Assembly: GCA_963575745.1 (NCBI GenBank)
Contig: CAUYUJ010018638.1
Location: forward strand, 5,001-27,500
Length of the DNA stretch: 22,500 bases
Reading direction: 5' to 3'
DNA from: Prorocentrum cordatum
Lineage: Eukaryota; Sar; Dinophyceae; Prorocentrales; Prorocentraceae
The notes below the pieces were generated by a model. The model saw only the letters and a list, made by a program, of their open reading frames with translations, was not told the origin of the DNA and did no database searches. Positions 18,201 through 22,500 of this stretch are shown piece by piece. The position numbers were made by a program, and so were the translations under genes. Every line of letters begins with the position of its first letter. Position 1 is the stretch's first letter.

Positions 18201-18838
18201 ACGCCTCTGGATCCGATACCATTGCCCGAGATGTCGTCAATCACGTTGGCGATCCTCCCGATGGGGAGATTGGCTCGGATCTTGACAAGAAGGTCCATCA
18301 GCATGAGTCTGGCCATCGTTGTTGCACACGAGCAGCCAGCTATGACCGCGCCCCTCGCATGCATCTCCTCGCTGACGGCGCTGTCTGCCGTAGCTCTCCT
18401 CGGACCCGAGTACGCCACGCAGAGCGCACGTACCAATCCTGTGCAACAACCATTAAGCTCGGCCGCGTTCAGAAGCAGCCCGTGGTCGATCCGCTCGTAG
18501 AACTTGCTAATGTCAAAGTGCACCGAGACACCGTCGAAGCCGACCTTCCGCGCGAGGCCTAGGTACAGGTTGTGCAAGTACGCTGCTCTATCGCAGCAGG
18601 TGTCAGAGCTGCTGCCCCAAATCTCAGGAAGGCGGTGGTCACGCTCCCATTGTAAACAATACTGCCTGCGAATCCTTCCCCAGACTCTGAGCCACAAGCA
18701 CATCAGGCCGATGGGGCGATGTCCTCCCCCAGGCTTGCCCAAGAAGACGATGAGCGTGGTGAACACCGCCGTCGGCTGCGGGTGCCTTTCCCATTGCGTC
18801 AGCACGTCCGCCATGCGCTGCGCAAAAAGGCCATCCTA
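15248..18838 (-). pseudogene. LINE ORF2, RT (most) + zinc motif + RNase H + C-terminal Cys motif
   Basis: An open frame of 1,188 codons from ATG 18814, but the true frame extends to 18838 and then shifts into the upstream ORF. RT: LGKPGGGHRPI (residues 25-35), motif A HFDISKFYERID with Asp101, motif B IAGCSCATTMAR (158-169), catalytic VIDD with Asp193-194 (codons 18238-18233), motif D PINWGKTK and a later RDLGGDATAGG. CKLCQAARGTMFHRHHVC (536-553) is a post-RT zinc-like motif. RNase H (about 623-772) keeps Glu678, Asp698, His741 and Asp764 (GNRLADKRA), but the first Asp is Gly629 (FTGGSC, codon GGC at 16930-16928). An Ala-rich linker (about 854-905) precedes VCTRCF...GLAKPC (985-1006), a C-terminal Cys motif. 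Role in the family: reverse transcription of the element RNA primed at the nicked target. Confidence 0.85.
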
Positions 18839-20570
18839 GCATCTCCAGCAGCCTGGGGTGGAAGCCATCCCATCCGAGCGCCGTCTTCTTCGCGAACGTC
18901 TTCGCCGACGCTATCACCTGCTCCGCCGTGATCGGGGGCAGGTCCGACGTGGTGAGCCAGTCCGCAGGCCCCATCGGCTGGCCGTCCCCGCAGCTCCACA
19001 GGGCCTTCCATTCCACTAGCATCTGATCCAATGCCGCTTGGCCCACCAGAGGCACAGGAGGCGAGTCGCCGCTGCCGTCGGCCAAGATCGGCTTCGCCTC
19101 GCCGTGGACCTTCTTGCTAATAGCATGAGCTCCACGGCCTCCTCCCGCCAGCGACTCGTCCACGAACTCCTTCCAGCGGTTCCTAGCTGCAGCCGCATCG
19201 CCCTTGACGTGCTTGTCAGTGACCCTGGCGATGGCCTTCATCACCTGCAGCCCTTCAATGGAGCCGCTCCTGACCTCGTGGACTATCGTATCCATCTTGG
19301 TGCCGTTGAACATCGGGTTGCCCAAGCTGTCGAACTGACCTGCCAGTGAGAAGATCGCCCGTTCCAGGTGCTTCATGTATAGCGCATGGCCTTTGGCTGG
19401 CTCTGAGACCGAAGCTGCTGCCCTGAGTTGCTTGACCAGCCTGCCGAGAGAAAGCCGCAACCTCGTCAAAGGGCTTACCTTTCTGGAAGTCCCAGTACGC
19501 TGGAGGTCCTTGAGGCTGATCTCTACCCGCTTGAGCCCGCCCGCTCTGCCACGGTACTTGGGACCGTCACTGAGACCCAACATGCCAATCAGGTGGGTCT
19601 CCGCTTTGTCGAAGAACTCACGCACTGCCTCGTCAGGCCCCACGCCTGGAGCGGGCAGGACCGCCTGCCAGACGATGCCCTGGGCGTCTTCCGCCGCCTT
19701 CTGCTGGTCCTCGTCCGAGATGTGCGTCGACAGGTCGAATCGCTTGGGGCCCCGCAATACCCAGACCTTGGCATGGGCCCCCAACTTGCTGAAAGTAAGC
19801 CGTACTGGAGCATGGGGGTGTGTAGACGTTGGCCGAAGTACTTCTGCCGTTGGGCTAAGAGCCGCAAGGGAGGCCGATATCACGAAGTAGTCATATACTC
19901 GATCGTTCCCCGAGGTCACTGAGCAGGTAGGAAACTTGGGCGCCACGACTGCCCCGCCCACAGAACGCGGCCACCAGGAGCTCTCCAACAGCTGCGGCTC
20001 CATGTTCCAGTCAGCTGCCACTACAAAAGGCTCGCACTGAGAGTTGAGGAAAACCTGCAGCTCGCTCAGCAGCTCCACGTTAGTGCCCGTCATCTTGGCG
20101 GAGTGCTCCAGGTAGGCACTGACCACGATCACCATCAAGTCCCCGAATACCACCCTGCGAGCGAGGAGCCGCGAGCTGAAAGGACCCCAAAAAAAATAAA
20201 AGCGAAAAGCATCAAAAAAAAAAAAACCAATCAGACAAAGAAAAGTAAAAAAACAAAACCAAATAATGAGAAAGTAATAAAAAACAAACCCAACACAACG
20301 AACCCGACAACTAACTAGTCCAACCCTAACCAGACATTGCTTGCAACATTGGGAATCCCAAGTCCACGGGGCTGAACCGCAGTGTGCCTCCACAAGGACA
20401 GCAACCCCCGATGACACCGACAGTGCGCGCTTCCATAGTTCTCTAGCAATGGAGTCATGAATGTGTGCAATGGGAAGGGAACGCGTTAAGGCCGTTGCGA
20501 GTGCCCCATCCGATGGCCTCGCTCTCCTTCTCCTTCCCCGTGAAGCGCGTCTCCTGGATAAGGTAGACAT
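18836..20570 (-). pseudogene. LINE ORF2, endonuclease C-terminus and RT N-terminus
   Basis: This frame carries the second half of an apurinic-like endonuclease (EEP) domain: SSGVAVLVEAHCGSAP, then after a T-rich insert VIVVSAYL, AADWNMEP (Asp187 and Asn189), RVYDYFVIS and HPHAPVRLTF (His253), matching the metal and catalytic positions of the family. After a helical linker come RWKEF and KKTALGWDGFHPRLLEM (about 18890-18837), the start of the RT domain. It then loses frame between about 18838 and 18824, next to an A5 run on the plus strand, and continues in the 15248-18838 frame. The first about 35 codons overlap the upstream endonuclease segment out of frame and are not real; the nominal ATG should not be used. 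Confidence 0.8.
20176..20340 (-). other. T-rich insert in the endonuclease domain; possible GC-AG intron
   Basis: The segment is strongly T-rich on the minus strand and separates two parts of the EEP domain (GSAP and VIVVSAYL). It ends in CCTTTCAG, a pyrimidine-rich acceptor-like site. If it starts at GCAATG (20340), removal takes 165 nt and keeps the frame, giving a GC-AG intron, a class reported in dinoflagellates. GT starts at 20335, 20330 or 20324 are alternatives but break frame. Read through, it gives a Phe-rich, membrane-like peptide that has no place in this domain. An insertion not removed by splicing is the other possibility. Confidence 0.55.
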
Positions 20571-20883
20571 CGTCCTTCAAGCCAGAGTCCGAGAGGCGCT
20601 CAAGCTCCGTCTGCGCCCCCTTCCATGTCGTGCCATTCAGGGAGATGAAGGACGCTGGGCTAGCCACAGGCGGCGCCACCAGCTTGGCCAAGCAGAGCGT
20701 TAGCGGCCCCTCCCTCTGTGGCAGGACGCCCCCCTTGGTGTTCTGCAGCTCTGGGACAGATCGGAGGCCCAGGGTGTCCACCGTGACACTGGTGTTGAGA
20801 AAGCTTCTTGAGTCCCAGCTTGGACTTCTGCAAAACCATGACGACCCACCGACAGGCGAGGGTCGTGATCCAGCGGGTGGCGA
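20455..20883 (-). pseudogene. LINE ORF2, endonuclease N-terminus (exon 2 start)
   Basis: From the proposed acceptor at 20883 the frame reads through a roughly 80-residue leader to FISLNGTTWKG and DVYLIQETRF. These fit the first EEP motifs, with the metal-binding Glu in QET (codon 20553-20551). The frame stops at TGA 20455-20457, while the continuation of the domain is one frame over, so a frameshift lies roughly between 20550 and 20460. The predicted in-frame start at 20910 is a TTG inside the pyrimidine tract of the intron and is not credible. Confidence 0.75.
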
Positions 20884-21073
20884 CTGGGGGGTGGGGAAGG
20901 ATGGGGACAAGGTGTGTGAGTGGAGGAGAAGGGGGACTGGATGGGGCAGGTGGAGGCGGGGGGAAGGTGTGCTATGGGCTGGGATGCTGTGAAGTGGACA
21001 GGGAATGAGACTGGGTGCTGTTGATAATCTGAGCCTGGCCCGAGCTCGCGGAGCACTCGGGACCAGGTCTTAC
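20884..21073 (-). other. Canonical GT-AG intron, 190 nt
   Basis: On the minus strand the donor is CAAG|GTAAGA (GT at 21073-21072) and the acceptor is a long pyrimidine tract ending CCTTCCCCACCCCCCAG (AG at 20885-20884). The upstream ORF is interrupted at a codon boundary (phase 0). The next base after the acceptor is exactly the first base of a codon in the frame that encodes the endonuclease motifs, although the two frames differ in the genome. The length, 190, is not a multiple of three, so the frame restoration is informative. Confidence 0.7.
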
Positions 21074-22030
21074 CTTGCTCTGGCGTGTTTGTCCCTCTGG
21101 CGGCGGCTGAGACAGACTGGTTGCACGGGGTGGTCGCCCACAACGACTCCCTATGAAGCCAAGGGCGGTGTCCAACAGGCTCGCCCCTCCCCGTGCCACC
21201 ACGCCTTGCGTTCTAACGCCCTGCGATCTAACGCCATCAGGGATGCGTTCTAACTCAACAGTCCGCGAAACCGAACCGAAGAGGCTCCCTTCGCTGACCA
21301 GGGTGAACCCGAGGCTGGCTTGCTCCACGTACAGGTTGGCTTGGCTGGGCAAGGCCCTGCCGCCAGGAAGCTGCTGCGAGGGCGCGTGCGACAGCATGAG
21401 CAGCTTCGCCGTCAGGTTGTCGACGTAGTCCATCGCCTGGTCGTCATCAGGGTCAGGCCAACGGATAGGGTCCGACTGCATTACCCCACCAGGCCTCTGA
21501 GGCGGCACTGGGTCTCCAGGAGCTCTGTCCCCGAGGAGTCGACGAAACATGGCCCTGATCTGCGCCAGTTGCCTCCAGTGCGCGTGCTCGAGTCGCCACC
21601 GATCCAGAGGCTGGGCACTATCGAGCCTGACCAGAAAGGCAATGCGGCGGGGCTCTGACTGCCTCCAGCCACTGAGGCACAGCTCGTCCAGGATATTGTC
21701 CAAGTGCCAGCCTGGGAACCAGCTCCTCAGCAGGCGCCTGAGCGGCTCGTTCCCGCCGTCCGCGAGCATCGCGCCCAGGAAAGCCTTGCACCAGCGCCTC
21801 CAGTGCCCGCTGTCTGTCTCCAGCTCCGTGTGAGAGTCAAACCAGGCGGCAGCCCAGTCCCTGAGGTCAGCCCTCATGTCATTGAAGTCCTGGATGGCCT
21901 GCCACTCAGGATCTGCAGCATCAGGTGATGGTTGGGGCATTGGGCAAGGAACACTTAGATAAGGAATCCAGGGTCTGGAGGAGGTGGAACTCCAATCGTC
22001 GATCGGCCATGGATACCACCGCCGCCCCAA
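21074..22030 (-). CDS. Uncharacterised first ORF of the retrotransposon (exon 1)
   Basis: An open frame of about 319 codons up to the AAG|GTAAGA donor. It is rich in Trp, Asp and Arg, with WRRWCKAFLGAML, LRSWFPGWHLDNILDEL and RWRLEHAHWRQLAQIRAMF suggesting amphipathic helices, then an acidic DPDDDQAMDY patch and a Ser/Gly/Arg-rich tail. I recognise no domain: no CCHC knuckle and no clear RRM. A stop lies just upstream of 22030 and the first codon is TTG, so translation starts at an internal ATG (for example near 21945) or in an upstream exon. Position and frame-matched splicing suggest an ORF1-like part fused to ORF2; a host exon read into the element is the alternative. Confidence 0.5.
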
Positions 22031-22059
22031 TCAGATAAGGAATCCGCCAAGGTCTGCAG
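21957..22059. repeat. Short direct repeat pair (24 and 27 bp)
   Basis: AGATAAGGAATCC-AGGGTCTGGAG (21957-21980) and AGATAAGGAATCCGCCAAGGTCTGCAG (22033-22059) are near-identical apart from a 3-base gap. They lie about 76 bases apart at the 5' end of the minus-strand element. They could be a slippage duplication or a remnant of an insertion footprint. Confidence 0.55.
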
Positions 22060-22175
22060 CCTCCTGAACACATTCCATAACGAACGCCCCCACCGTATTG
22101 GCGTCTCCCCATGGTCTCGCGTACATTCGAATGTATTGCTAGCGCGGATGGGGAATGGCTACTCTTTCGGAATGG

Positions 22176-22364
22176 GGCTCTCGCGTGAGACTTCCGCGAC
22201 GCCTACGTCCACTCTTTTGACATCCTGCAACGCTTAGACGCATTGAGGGCATGCTCTTCTCAGAATGAGGATGTCCCTCCTAGAAAGGCTCTCGCGTGGG
22301 ACTTCCGCGGAGGACGCGTCCACGAATTCGATATCCTGCAGCGCTTAGGCGGATGGAGGGCATG
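22176..22364 (+). repeat. Two-copy 78-bp direct repeat, period 111
   Basis: 22176-22253 and 22287-22364 align without gaps and match at about 62 of 78 positions. Shared blocks are GGCTCTCGCGTG-x-GACTTCCGCG, CGTCCAC, ATCCTGCA-x-CGCTTAG and GAGGGCATG. The 33 bases between them are unrelated. Function unknown; likely a truncated minisatellite. Confidence 0.75.
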
Positions 22365-22500
22365 TGGGGGATCCTTTACAACGGGTGCCCTCGTCTGACT
22401 GGCGGACCGATCGGGCGATCGTCATTAAAGGGGGGGCGCCCGCAGATGAGAGGATGACCCGTGTGGTCTTGACGAGGAGGGGACTTGGGACGGGAGGGTG

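Larger units (their letters stand above)
15120..22030 (-). mobile_element. Non-LTR (LINE-type) retrotransposon, minus strand, nearly full length
   Basis: Read 5' to 3' on the minus strand: an uncharacterised ORF1-like frame (22030-21074), a 190-nt intron-like gap, the endonuclease N-terminus (about 20640-20458), an endonuclease C-terminus split by a T-rich segment, RT, a zinc-like motif, RNase H and a C-terminal Cys motif ending at 15248. The order EEP-RT-RNase H is typical of several LINE clades; I cannot assign one. A short A7 run (minus strand) at about 15124-15130 might be a residual tail. Ends are approximate and no target-site duplication was found. Frameshifts near 18830 and 20460-20550 and an RNase H active-site change argue that this copy is inactive. 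Confidence 0.85.

Noticed and set aside
20181-20330. Phe-rich transmembrane-like segment in the endonuclease ORF
   Set aside because: A membrane helix has no place inside an EEP domain; the T-rich DNA is better explained as an intron or insertion.
20319-20335. Telomere-like TTAGGG on the minus strand
   Set aside because: A single unit only; no tandem array.
1-22500. Relict dinoflagellate spliced-leader sequences, tRNA and rRNA genes
   Set aside because: I looked by eye for the CCATTTTGGCTCAAG core and for tRNA T-arm-like sequences on both strands and found none convincing; a computed search would be needed to exclude them.

Overview
The window looks like a repeat-rich, protein-gene-poor piece of a nuclear genome from a dinoflagellate. 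This is inferred from the mixture, not from a marker gene. The evidence is very GC-rich unique DNA, kilobase-scale polypyrimidine (CTC) and CA microsatellites, two non-LTR retrotransposons whose RT, RNase H and C-terminal Cys motifs resemble elements common in dinoflagellate assemblies, intron-like sequences, and many short foldback elements. I found no bacterial operon, rRNA, tRNA, CRISPR array or intact host gene. The genus cannot be named from this sequence.

Layout. 1-490: a diverged dispersed repeat (second copy near 13.5 kb) followed by a CTC/CTT tract. About 0.5-5.6 kb: GC-rich DNA whose 1.82-5.6 kb part is a decayed plus-strand non-LTR retrotransposon. RT motifs (GGGR, IDAREF, WVDD), a CCH motif, RNase H and a C-terminal Cys motif appear in order but are broken by frameshifts and stops, and a small foldback element interrupts them. 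5.7-8.7 kb: CTC, CA, CAGA and ATT microsatellites. 7.6-12.8 kb: a cluster of MITE-like inverted-repeat elements, a two-copy dispersed repeat, a GGA tract and one weak exon candidate. 13.2-14.65 kb: two arrays of an 83-85 bp minisatellite, then a regular 53-bp minisatellite.

About 15.1-22.0 kb, minus strand: a much better preserved non-LTR retrotransposon. Its parts in 5'-3' order are an uncharacterised first ORF, an endonuclease (EEP) domain, reverse transcriptase, a CCHC-like motif, RNase H, an Ala-rich linker and a C-terminal Cys motif. A canonical AAG|GTAAGA...CCCCAG intron (20884-21073) joins the first ORF to the endonuclease frame exactly in phase. A T-rich segment (about 20176-20340) splits the endonuclease domain and can be removed as an in-frame GC-AG intron. 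Two frameshifts and the loss of the first RNase H catalytic Asp mean this copy is probably inactive. 22.0-22.5 kb: short direct repeats and a two-copy 78-bp repeat.

The most interesting points are the retrotransposon apparently interrupted by introns, the dense set of foldback elements (one with its empty site visible in a paralogous repeat), and the back-to-back minisatellites.
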